NCBI GenBank assembly: GCA_934500835.1
Contig: CAKSTR010000009.1
Span: 128,175-192,174 of the forward strand
DNA: 64,000 nt
Direction of reading: 5' to 3'
DNA from: an uncultured Paracoccaceae bacterium
GTDB taxonomy: Bacteria; Pseudomonadota; Alphaproteobacteria; Rhodobacterales; Rhodobacteraceae
Position 1 is the first letter of the stretch, and every line of letters begins with the position of its first letter. Below are positions 42,980 to 50,154 of this stretch, piece by piece. A program made the position numbers and the translations under genes. Below the pieces are notes generated by a model. The model worked only from the letters and a program-made list of their open reading frames with translations, was not told the origin of the DNA and made no database searches.

Positions 42980-42996
42980 CCGGACCTCAGGTCCGG
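42980..42996. promoter_or_regulatory. 17-bp palindrome upstream of the lysis block
   Basis: CCGGACCTCAGGTCCGG, adjoining the Mor stop codon and centred 72 bp upstream of the endolysin start. Identical to the element at 35153-35169. Could be an activator site, or the stem of a Mor transcript terminator. Confidence 0.55.
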
Positions 42997-43410
42997 TCAG
43001 TCATCCAGGTCGGGGAAAAGCGGCATTGGCGAAGGGACCGTCCGGTTGGCGAGGCGCCGGACATGACGCTCGGTAATCCCGAGCGCGGCCGAGATCGCCG
43101 CCCGGTCCCGGCCTTCGGCCTGCAGGGTCAGCACCGCCGACTTCTGCGATTTCGCCCCCCGGCCGTGGGGTATGTAGATCTGGTTGCCTGAGAGATGCTT
43201 GCACAAGGCGGTCGCGTCGTCCATCCCGAGCGCCTGGACGACGGGATGGTCACGGTCTGGCGCCTTCGGGAACTTCATATCCCGGCCCCCGAAGGCCTGC
43301 ATCAGCTTCAGCGCCACCCGTATGCCCGTGCCTGCCCCGTAGAACTCGTCCAGGGTTTCCACCAGATCGATGATGGACAGGGGCAGATCGGGGCGGGCGG
43401 CACGGCTCAT
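42997..43410 (-). CDS. mor: Mor-like transcription activator
   Basis: 137 aa. The N-terminal dimerisation region (IIDLVETLDEFYGAGTGIRVALKLMQAFGG) and C-terminal helix-turn-helix (AEGRDRAAISAALGITERHVRRLAN) match the Mor/C family of Mu, which switches on middle/late transcription by recruiting RNA polymerase. It is the last gene before the late block, as expected. No separate C gene is seen. Confidence 0.92.
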   Translation of the reverse strand: MSRAARPDLPLSIIDLVETLDEFYGAGTGIRVALKLMQAFGGRDMKFPKAPDRDHPVVQALGMDDATALCKHLSGNQIYIPHGRGAKSQKSAVLTLQAEGRDRAAISAALGITERHVRRLANRTVPSPMPLFPDLDD

Positions 43411-44063
43411 GCGGCAAGAGCCTCCGGCAGATCGTAGTCACCCGGACGCTCAAGCCGCTTGCGGCAAGGCGGGATCCAGCCGAACTCGGGCGCGCGACGG
43501 GTCGGCTTTGCGGTGGGGATCCAGACAATCCAGCTATAGGCGGTGGCCGAACTGCCCTTCGGTGCCATCCGCCCCTTGTGAATGACCACGCGCTCGGCGA
43601 ATTGCAGGATGAGGCGGGGCGGGCGGCGGCTAAAAATCGAACAGTAGCGATCGGCACCTTCGAGGAAGGCGCTGCGCACAAAGAGCGCCACTGCCGTGGT
43701 GCTGGTTTCGAGCGCGCGGTCCAGAAACTGCGCGGCAAGGCGGAACGGGGGATTCGTGATGGTCCAGTCCACGACCTGCGGCGGCGGGCCAAACAGATAG
43801 TCCCCCACCGGATAGCCAACGCCATAGTCGAAGATGTCGGACGCCACGACCCGGCCAAAGTATTCGCCAAGCGGCCGCGCCATGTACCCGCGGTTGGCCG
43901 CAGGCTCCCGGACCGTCTGGTCATCGACCGGCAGCCACCAGAGCGTATGGATGAGGTGATCCAGCAGCGCCCTTGTCGCCCAGGGCGGCGTCGGGAAATC
44001 GTCCAGGCTGTGATGAGGCTCACGGCGCTGCTGCATCACGGCCGAGCTACGGTTCTGGGTCAC
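43407..44063 (-). CDS. Phage DNA N6-adenine methyltransferase
   Basis: 218 aa of the phage Dam-like type. DDFPTPPWATRALLDHLI precedes a SAM-binding region EPAANRGYMARPLGEYFGRV with ASDIFDYG, and the catalytic DPPY-equivalent is NPPF (DWTITNPPFRLAAQFLD). It lies in the early/middle operon between GemA and Mor. It likely modifies phage DNA against restriction. Confidence 0.88.
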   Translation of the reverse strand: MTQNRSSAVMQQRREPHHSLDDFPTPPWATRALLDHLIHTLWWLPVDDQTVREPAANRGYMARPLGEYFGRVVASDIFDYGVGYPVGDYLFGPPPQVVDWTITNPPFRLAAQFLDRALETSTTAVALFVRSAFLEGADRYCSIFSRRPPRLILQFAERVVIHKGRMAPKGSSATAYSWIVWIPTAKPTRRAPEFGWIPPCRKRLERPGDYDLPEALAA

Positions 44064-44497
44064 GCAGCACCCCCGGCCTTTGCGGCCTTGCCGCGCTTCT
44101 CCATCTTCTTCAGCGCCTCGATGATCGGGCTGGCCTGGTCGTAGGACAGCATGTCAGGATCGACCACCACGCCGTCATGACCATGGGCAACGAAGCGCTT
44201 GCAGAAGGCGCGCAGGGCGGCCGGCGATCGGTCTTCGATGACACCCAGCTGATGGCAGTTCTTCCAAAGCGCGTGGATCATCCGCGACCAAGGCTTGAAG
44301 GACTGCGGCAGCCGCTTGCCTGCGACCTTCACCTTGAAGCCGAGCCGCGTCATTTCCTTGACCACGGCTGCGCGCTGCGCTTCGGACATGGCGCGCAGCG
44401 AGGCGGTGCCCGTCACCCGCTGCAGGAGCGCGCGATAGGTGTCCTCGTCGAGGCCGAGTTCCTTGCGGGCGACATGGATGACCTTCAGTGTGTTCAT
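44060..44497 (-). CDS. gemA: GemA-like regulatory protein (Mu gp16, DUF1018)
   Basis: 145 aa. LGLDEDTYRALLQRVTGTASLRAMSEAQRAAVVKEMTRLGFKV and SRMIHALWKNCHQLGVI are the typical DUF1018 segments. GemA of Mu affects host gene expression and DNA topology. Overlaps neighbours by 4 bp each. Confidence 0.92.
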   Translation of the reverse strand: MNTLKVIHVARKELGLDEDTYRALLQRVTGTASLRAMSEAQRAAVVKEMTRLGFKVKVAGKRLPQSFKPWSRMIHALWKNCHQLGVIEDRSPAALRAFCKRFVAHGHDGVVVDPDMLSYDQASPIIEALKKMEKRGKAAKAGGAA

Positions 44498-44733
44498 GCC
44501 GAAGCCTCCGGGAATTGTGTGCGGATCAATGCGTCCCGCCGAGCTTCATGTGCCGCGAGATCGACCTCGGGGATGGAGCTGTACTCGACCCAATGTGCGA
44601 TGCCGCTTCGGCGCAGGCATCCGGCGGCCACCCGCTCGACAAAGGTCGCGTGTTTTGCCGCACTCATCCAATAGCCGTGACCAGCACCACCACTACTGAG
44701 GCGCCAGGAGAGGCGGCAGACAGAGGCCATCAT
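44494..44733 (-). CDS. Hypothetical phage protein (79 aa)
   Basis: Starts MMASVCRLSWRLSSGGAGHG and includes KHATFVERVAAGCLRRSGIAHWVEYSSI. Not recognised. The start overlaps the preceding stop by one base and the stop overlaps gemA by 4 bp, so it belongs to the early operon. Confidence 0.6.
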   Translation of the reverse strand: MMASVCRLSWRLSSGGAGHGYWMSAAKHATFVERVAAGCLRRSGIAHWVEYSSIPEVDLAAHEARRDALIRTQFPEASA

Positions 44734-44939
44734 CAGATCACCTCCAGATGCAGGATCGAACAACCGCCGCGCCGGCCCTCCAGGGCGATGACGATGGCGC
44801 CGTAGCCCAAAGCCCAGGGCTTGGAGCGGATGGCAGTCACCTCGAACTCCGGTTTGCCGGAGATCGGGAAGAAGCGGACCTTGCGGCCGATCGGGAAATT
44901 CCGCTCCGCCGCGGCCAGGGCGCGTTCGAGATCAGTCAT
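44733..44939 (-). CDS. Hypothetical phage protein (68 aa)
   Basis: MTDLERALAAAERNFPIGRK followed by strands FFPISGKPEFEVTAIRSKPW. Small beta-rich protein overlapping the upstream gene by 8 bp. Not recognised. Confidence 0.6.
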   Translation of the reverse strand: MTDLERALAAAERNFPIGRKVRFFPISGKPEFEVTAIRSKPWALGYGAIVIALEGRRGGCSILHLEVI

Positions 44940-45528
44940 GGCTGCACCGCGCACAGGTCTCGGGATGGGAAATTGACGGGGTGAACTGCCGCTTGCAGCT
45001 TCTGCAGGTGATCTGCCCACCCTCGGCCAGGTGCTTCTGGAGCCGGCGCTTGTGTTGCGACCACATGCCCTGCAGCTGGCCGGTGCTGAGTCCCAGCTCC
45101 AGAGCGACGGTCGAGATCTTCTCGCCGGCCGCGATCCGGGCAAAGGCACGGTCGCGCTCGGCCTCCGTCAGGAGGGGGGCCTTGGGTGTCAGGAACGCCG
45201 GCGCGACGGGCTTGTCCGGGACGACCGCAGGCAGGTTCCTGACAGGTCTGGGGGGCGCAGGCGTCGGCGCCGGCCGGTGCTTCTCGACCAGTTCCCGCAA
45301 CCGGGCCTCCCCGGCCTCCTCCAGCGCTGCAGCCTCGGCCTCGGCCACGTCGGCGGCGGCGGTGCCGAAGCCGGCGGGCTCCTCGACCGGCCAGTCGATC
45401 TCCTCGTCCTGGAGGAGCGCGCAGACCCGCTGGCCGACCTCCCGCTCGGGGAAGATGCCGATCAGGATCGGCTTCATCAGGACAATCTCGACCTGCCCAT
45501 CCGGCCGGTCTCGCAACATGTAGGACAT
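44932..45528 (-). CDS. Helix-turn-helix / zinc-ribbon regulatory protein
   Basis: 198 aa. Central part ERDRAFARIAAGEKISTVALELGLSTGQLQGMWSQHKRRL is a helix-turn-helix. The end has C-x2-C pairs (ITCRSCKRQF, CARCSHD) forming a zinc ribbon. ATG at 45528 with GAGG upstream preferred over one 24 bases earlier. Possibly an early regulator; family not recognised. Confidence 0.65.
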   Translation of the reverse strand: MSYMLRDRPDGQVEIVLMKPILIGIFPEREVGQRVCALLQDEEIDWPVEEPAGFGTAAADVAEAEAAALEEAGEARLRELVEKHRPAPTPAPPRPVRNLPAVVPDKPVAPAFLTPKAPLLTEAERDRAFARIAAGEKISTVALELGLSTGQLQGMWSQHKRRLQKHLAEGGQITCRSCKRQFTPSISHPETCARCSHD

Positions 45529-45613
45529 GGGTGCCTCGCGGGGCTGCATCATCAGGGCCGGGCCACCATGGCCGACCGACCTGCCCCGGCGCGATGCCGG
45601 GGCAGGTTTCGCT

Positions 45614-45778
45614 TCACGAGGGTTCTGCCGGGGTGAGATCGATCATGCCCTCGTTGATCAGGCTCCCGAGGGCTTCGATGATCTGCTTGATCTCTCTGGA
45701 CCGGACGCGCGGTATGTCGGCACGGGCGCGCACCATCTGGATGATCTGGTGCATTTCGTCTTCGCTCCTCTCCGCCAT
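45614..45778 (-). CDS. Small helical phage protein (54 aa)
   Basis: MAERSEDEMHQIIQMVRARA to GMIDLTPAEPS. It starts 1 base after the HU stop codon (TGAG ATG) and keeps high GC3, so it looks coding. Function unknown. Confidence 0.5.
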   Translation of the reverse strand: MAERSEDEMHQIIQMVRARADIPRVRSREIKQIIEALGSLINEGMIDLTPAEPS

Positions 45779-45779
45779 C

Positions 45780-46046
45780 TCACGCCCCCTTCGCCGCCTT
45801 GAAGACGAGGCGCCGGCTCTCCGGGATTTCCACCGGCGCGCCGGTCGCGGGGTTGCGGCCCACGCGCGCCGGCCGGGCCTTGACGCTGAAGGCCCCGAAG
45901 CCGTTCAGGCGGACGGTGTCGCCCGCCTCGGCCCGGTCGCGGGTGACATCGAGGAAGGCCTCGACCGCGGCCTTGGTCGCGGCGACGCTGGCGCCGGTCC
46001 TTTCGGAGACGATCTTGACCAGCGTGTCCTTGTTGACGGTTCCCAT
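45780..46046 (-). CDS. HU/IHF-like DNA-binding protein
   Basis: 88 aa. Complete HU pattern: [45 protein letters not shown] with the Pro at the DNA-intercalating arm tip, ending [15 protein letters not shown] at 46046 has GGAGG 7 bases upstream. Mu transposition depends on host HU/IHF; here the phage carries its own copy. Confidence 0.92.
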   Translation of the reverse strand: MGTVNKDTLVKIVSERTGASVAATKAAVEAFLDVTRDRAEAGDTVRLNGFGAFSVKARPARVGRNPATGAPVEIPESRRLVFKAAKGA

Positions 46047-46070
46047 GTGGTTTCCTCCGTTCATGGGGGG

Positions 46071-46697
46071 TTAGCCGGCCAGCACAGCGCTGGACGGGTC
46101 GGGGGAGCGGGGAGGCGAGAGCCACCCTGCCTGGGCGTAGAACTCGGCGCGGCCGAGCCAGCGGTCGCGGGCGGACTGCCAGCTCTCGGCGGGAGGCAGG
46201 GCGCGCAGCGCGCCCATGGCGCGGTCAAGGAGATCGGTCTCCGCTGGGCCGAGCGGGCCCGGAGCGGCGCCGAGGAAGGTCCAGACCTCGGCCAGGAAAA
46301 CGACCTGATCGACCGTCCGCAGCTGCTGAGACATCGACCTCGGGGCGAGGCCCCAGGCTGCCCCGATCCGGCGGTCGATGGCACCCTCGGCATTGCGGAT
46401 GGCATTCTCGACCGCGGTCCTGGTGCCGAGCTGGCAGAGCAGCTCCACCGCCGGATCCATCAGGTCGCCCAGGAAGGCCTTGTGCGCGTCGTGCAGCAAG
46501 GCCCAGGGCTTCAGGTCCTGGGTGCAGAGGTCGGACACGAGGACCGAATGCGCGGCCACCGACCAGGGCTCCGGCGTCCGCCCGCCGAAGCGGTTGATCT
46601 TCGCCAAGGCAGCGGCGAGGGCAGCGGCGCCGAGGTCGGCCGGCTGCAGGTCGGCAAGGTCGATCGGGCCGCGGGCGGTATGGAAGGGCACACCCAT
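46071..46697 (-). CDS. HD-domain phosphohydrolase (YfbR-like)
   Basis: 208 aa. RTPEPWSVAAHSVLVSDLC ... WALLHDAHKAFLGDLMDP shows the H...HD metal-binding pattern of HD hydrolases, similar to phage 5'-deoxynucleotidases. A later Asp (RTVDQVVFLAE) could complete the site. May adjust nucleotide pools or degrade a nucleotide signal; substrate not known. Confidence 0.8.
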   Translation of the reverse strand: MGVPFHTARGPIDLADLQPADLGAAALAAALAKINRFGGRTPEPWSVAAHSVLVSDLCTQDLKPWALLHDAHKAFLGDLMDPAVELLCQLGTRTAVENAIRNAEGAIDRRIGAAWGLAPRSMSQQLRTVDQVVFLAEVWTFLGAAPGPLGPAETDLLDRAMGALRALPPAESWQSARDRWLGRAEFYAQAGWLSPPRSPDPSSAVLAG

Positions 46698-47098
46698 CAG
46701 GCTCGCCCCCCACGCTCGCCGACGACGTCGACGGTGTTGATGCTGACACCCGCGTCCTCACCATCCAGCAGCGCGCTGCTGATCACCCTGCTCCAGGCCT
46801 CAATGACCGCTGGCAAGGTTGTGGCGGAATCCCGGCTGGCCGAGGCCGCGTTGACCACCGTGTTGCCCATGATGGCCCCGAGCGCCTTCCCGATGAACTC
46901 GGCCGAGCGTCCCTCGTTGACCATGCGGAGGATGCCGAGATGCGTGAGCAGGAGCGGTTCCCACAGCGCATCCTGCGCCAGGTAGAGCTGCAGGTCCGCC
47001 TCGCACTTGGCCCCCGCGAGAATGCCCGGGAGTACCTCGGCGCGCAGCTTGCGCAGCGATGCCTCGGCCTGCGTCAGATCGTAGTGGACGTGGTTCAT
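46697..47098 (-). CDS. Hypothetical phage protein (133 aa)
   Basis: MNHVHYDLTQAEASLRKLRA with helical repeats and GNTVVNAASASRDSATTLPA. Starts in overlap with the ASCH-like gene. Not recognised. Confidence 0.6.
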   Translation of the reverse strand: MNHVHYDLTQAEASLRKLRAEVLPGILAGAKCEADLQLYLAQDALWEPLLLTHLGILRMVNEGRSAEFIGKALGAIMGNTVVNAASASRDSATTLPAVIEAWSRVISSALLDGEDAGVSINTVDVVGERGGRA

Positions 47099-47484
47099 GC
47101 CGCCACCTCGACCGAGGTAGCCTGCGGCGGGGCCCATTCGATGATGAGCCCCTCCAGGAAGGTGGGGCTGAACTCGGCCGCCCAGCTATCCTCCAGCTCG
47201 GCGAAGCTGCGGTAGCCGAGCGCCTCGGCAAAGCGGTCGGACCAGATCACCGGGATGCCGTCCTGGCGGATCGCGCTGATATGCCCCGCGAGCCAGCTCA
47301 CCTCGCAGCGGGCAACGTGGGTGCAGATCGGGTCGGGGATGATCGCGCCGGAGGTGGTGCGGTCGGTCAGGCGGATGCGCTCGCCCGGGCGGGCATGGCG
47401 CAGGCTGGGCGGCCGGAAGGTCTGGCTGACCAGCCCGGCCTGGATCAGAGGCACGAGGCGCTGCTCGAAGGCGTAGGTGATCAT
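47095..47484 (-). CDS. ASCH/PUA-like domain protein
   Basis: 129 aa. MITYAFEQRLVPLIQAGLVSQTFRP then HARPGERIRLTDRTTSG resembles the N-terminus of ASCH (PUA-like) domains that bind RNA or modified nucleotides; WSDRFAEALGYRSFAELEDSW is also typical of such proteins. Specific function unknown. Confidence 0.6.
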   Translation of the reverse strand: MITYAFEQRLVPLIQAGLVSQTFRPPSLRHARPGERIRLTDRTTSGAIIPDPICTHVARCEVSWLAGHISAIRQDGIPVIWSDRFAEALGYRSFAELEDSWAAEFSPTFLEGLIIEWAPPQATSVEVAA

Positions 47485-47494
47485 GATCAGCCCC

Positions 47495-48163
47495 TTACGC
47501 GTTCGACAGGTCGATGGTGATGGGCAGGAGCTGCTCACCGATCTGCGCGGCGCGGCGGAAGTAGATCTGGTTCTTGGAGCCGGTCACCCGCATCGCGTCG
47601 CGAACGGCGCGCATGGCTTCCTTCCACCGCGGATCCTCTATGCTCAGCCGAAGCAGGCTGAAAATGGCGGTGCGGTTTATGCGACCTTCCTGATCCGTGT
47701 TGAACGCATCGGTGATCACCGCGCGGATTTCCGGGCGGGCATCTGCGGACCATTCATTCAGGCATTCGTCGACCAGTTGCTTGGCGATCTGCAGTTCCGG
47801 GCCAAACTCGACCCGGTCCTGAACCCGGATTTCGACCTCCATCAACCCATCGTGAGTTTTGTAGGACCGGTTACCTTTGCCGCGATTGCCTTTTTTGGTG
47901 ACGCCGTACTCCTGCTCCAACAGCGCGTCGAACTCGCCGAGATCGGTCATCGTGTGGCCCTTGAAACGGGTCACCTGCTGCGACAACGCAATCGCGAAGC
48001 TCATGATCTTGCGGACGATCTCATCTTCAAGAAGGACTTGAGGCTTGATCAGTTCGATGGGCACAAGAGCGCCCTTCGCGTCTTCCATGTAGGTTTTGTC
48101 ACCGAAGCAAATACGCCCGTCTGAGAGCGGTGCAGGGGTGAATTCATTGGTTGGCACGTTCAT
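47495..48163 (-). CDS. DUF3164 family protein
   Basis: 222 aa. The sequence DGLMEVEIRVQDRVEFGPELQIAKQLVDECLNEW and SIEDPRWKEAMRAVRDAMRVTGSKNQIYFR matches DUF3164, a protein conserved in the early region of Mu-like phages. Molecular role unknown. Confidence 0.88.
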   Translation of the reverse strand: MNVPTNEFTPAPLSDGRICFGDKTYMEDAKGALVPIELIKPQVLLEDEIVRKIMSFAIALSQQVTRFKGHTMTDLGEFDALLEQEYGVTKKGNRGKGNRSYKTHDGLMEVEIRVQDRVEFGPELQIAKQLVDECLNEWSADARPEIRAVITDAFNTDQEGRINRTAIFSLLRLSIEDPRWKEAMRAVRDAMRVTGSKNQIYFRRAAQIGEQLLPITIDLSNA

Positions 48164-48164
48164 T

Positions 48165-48398
48165 TCAGAACTCCTTGAGGCGGGGGAAAACGAGTTTCTC
48201 AGGCACCTGCAGCTGCAGGGGCGGGATGGGGGCGAGACCGAGGATCACCAGCGCCAGCGCCATGTCCTCGCTGTCCTGAACGCTAAGGCTGGTCAGGGCG
48301 CGGATGCCGAGAAGATCGATCTTGCCCAGGGCGCGGGCGGCTGACACCAGAATGTCTCGGTCGGTGCGGGATGGCCGTTCGGCTTCAGGCAGAGACAT
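48165..48398 (-). CDS. Hypothetical phage protein (77 aa)
   Basis: MSLPEAERPSRTDRDILVSA ... SEDMALALVILGLAPIPPLQ. Helical, no known motif. Located in the early operon between the HTH protein and DUF3164. Confidence 0.6.
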   Translation of the reverse strand: MSLPEAERPSRTDRDILVSAARALGKIDLLGIRALTSLSVQDSEDMALALVILGLAPIPPLQLQVPEKLVFPRLKEF

Positions 48399-48768
48399 GA
48401 CCGCCCTCCGGCTTCAGAGGGTTGAGGGGGCACCGCTTGCAGGCCCGAAATTGCGAGACCTGTTCGGGATCGGATGTGGACATCGGTGCGCTGGCCAGGG
48501 CGCGACAGCGGTCAGGTGTCAGGCCGGCGCGCAGGTGGGGGCACAGCACCTGATCCCGATAGAGTGCAAAGATCCGGGCACCATGCTTGGAGGTCACCAG
48601 ATCGAGGCTCTGCGCCGGATAGGTGCCTGAGATCAGCATGGAGACGGACGGCCGGGCCATCCCGGTTTCCCGCGCGATCTGGCTGATGGACTTGCCCTTC
48701 CCGTGCTGCGCACGAAGAAGGCCGATCCATTCGAGTTCCGGCAGATCGAGGTTCAACGCGGGGTGCAC
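48385..48768 (-). CDS. Helix-turn-helix protein with Cys cluster
   Basis: 127 aa. GKSISQIARETGMARPSVSMLISGTYP is a clear helix-turn-helix. A C-terminal set of cysteines (VLCPHLRAGLTPDRC, CKRCPLNPLKP) may bind zinc. Related proteins occur next to MuB in Rhodobacter-type Mu-like phages (recollection). Likely an early regulator. Confidence 0.7.
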   Translation of the reverse strand: MHPALNLDLPELEWIGLLRAQHGKGKSISQIARETGMARPSVSMLISGTYPAQSLDLVTSKHGARIFALYRDQVLCPHLRAGLTPDRCRALASAPMSTSDPEQVSQFRACKRCPLNPLKPEGGHVSA

Positions 48769-49346
48769 GGCACGTCCTCCCCGATGTTGAAGTCATGGAG
48801 GCCCGGCCGCTTCTGCAGCACGACGGGCGCCCGTGGGCCTGTATCGCGCTGCAGAAGGTATCGCTTGTAGCCGTTGCTGGTTGGCGAGGTGCCCGGGGCG
48901 CGATGCGGGGAGGAGATGACGTATCCCGCCCTGGTCAGCGCCAGCAGATAGCGGTTGAGGTTGGTGGAGGGGTCTGCGTCGGTCGGCCGAGCGGCCTCCA
49001 GGAGGATGTCCGGGATCGTGAACAGCCGCTGCATTCGCATCGACGACCAGGCGCGCTGGCGGAAGGTGTCCTTGAACTCCTGGACACGATCACGCGGCCC
49101 CCGCGGCCCCGATCGGATCACCTCGCCTGCAGCCGCAGCGACGAGGCCCTCGGGCGTCAGCTGGTAGCAGCCGACGGCCATCCGCTCGAGGTAGTTCCGG
49201 CGCAGCAGCAGGGCAGCTGCGCTGGAAACCTGACGGTTGGTCAGGTCCAGATCCTCGGCCAGCTGATCAATGGTCAGGCAAAGCCCTCCCGACAGCTTCT
49301 GAAGCAGGGCAGTCGGTGCTTTGCCAGGATGATGCCGATCGACCAT
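48753..49346 (-). CDS. Winged-helix phage regulatory-like protein
   Basis: 197 aa. LCLTIDQLAEDLDLTNRQVSSAAALLLRRNYLERMAVGCYQLTPEG is a winged helix. A second part (MQRLFTIPDILLEAARPTDA ... NLNRYLLALTRAGYV) repeats a similar fold. It directly follows the B gene, the start overlapping the B stop by one base. Function unknown. Confidence 0.7.
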   Translation of the reverse strand: MVDRHHPGKAPTALLQKLSGGLCLTIDQLAEDLDLTNRQVSSAAALLLRRNYLERMAVGCYQLTPEGLVAAAAGEVIRSGPRGPRDRVQEFKDTFRQRAWSSMRMQRLFTIPDILLEAARPTDADPSTNLNRYLLALTRAGYVISSPHRAPGTSPTSNGYKRYLLQRDTGPRAPVVLQKRPGLHDFNIGEDVPCTPR

Positions 49347-50122
49347 CAGACAGCCCCCGGCACAATGATGGGCTTCGAGGTCGAGCGGTCGTTCATCAGC
49401 ACCTGGCCCGCCATGTCGGCCATGGTGATCCCCTCGGCGCCGATATCGGCCCGCATGCCGAAACGCTCGATATGCGCGATGGCTTCGAGGATCTCGCGGT
49501 TGAACCCCTTGGACAGACGCCACACAAACTCCGTCAGGTCATCAGCGACCGGAAGTTCGCAGCGCCCGGCGATCAGGGCGCGGGCATCATCGAGGGTTGC
49601 CGGGCGGAAGGTGATCTTGTTCGAGCCGGCGCGGCTTTCGATCTGGGGGAAGCGGCGCAGGTTGTCGCGCAGCGAGCCCATGCCCACCAGTATGGTCGGC
49701 AGGTAGCGCAGATCCGAAATCCCCCGGATGGCCTCCATGATCTCGCCCCGGGTCGAGACCATGTCACATTCATCGATCACCAGCCCAAAGGTCCGGTTCT
49801 CAAAGACCGCGCGTTCCGAGCGGTCGCCCAGTTCGTCCAGCACCCGCGCGAAGCGTTCGCGCTTGCCGCGGATGCCCTTGGCGTCGATCGACAGCGCCGT
49901 GAGGATCTCCTGGATCAACCAGCTGTAGTCCCAGCCCTTCTGGGCGCGCAGATAGATGCTGCCGGTCTGGGCGACCCAATGACGGATGGTGGTGGTCTTG
50001 CCGAGGCCGGGCAGGCCGTCGACCACTGCGAGGCAGGCCTCGACCGCACCGCGTTCGTTCACACGCTTCAGGGCGCCATAGAACTCGCGGACGTTGGCCG
50101 TCTCGACAAAGGTGGGTTTCAT
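49346..50122 (-). CDS. MuB-like transposition ATPase
   Basis: 258-aa AAA+ ATPase that in Mu binds target DNA, activates transposase and gives target immunity. Walker A GLPGLGKTTT around residue 37-46, Walker B LVIDECD around 115, and sensor-like LPTILVGMGS. It directly follows transposase A with a 32-bp gap. Confidence 0.93.
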   Translation of the reverse strand: MKPTFVETANVREFYGALKRVNERGAVEACLAVVDGLPGLGKTTTIRHWVAQTGSIYLRAQKGWDYSWLIQEILTALSIDAKGIRGKRERFARVLDELGDRSERAVFENRTFGLVIDECDMVSTRGEIMEAIRGISDLRYLPTILVGMGSLRDNLRRFPQIESRAGSNKITFRPATLDDARALIAGRCELPVADDLTEFVWRLSKGFNREILEAIAHIERFGMRADIGAEGITMADMAGQVLMNDRSTSKPIIVPGAV

Positions 50123-50154
50123 GTTATGCTCTCCTCATTCCTGACTTTTCTGGT

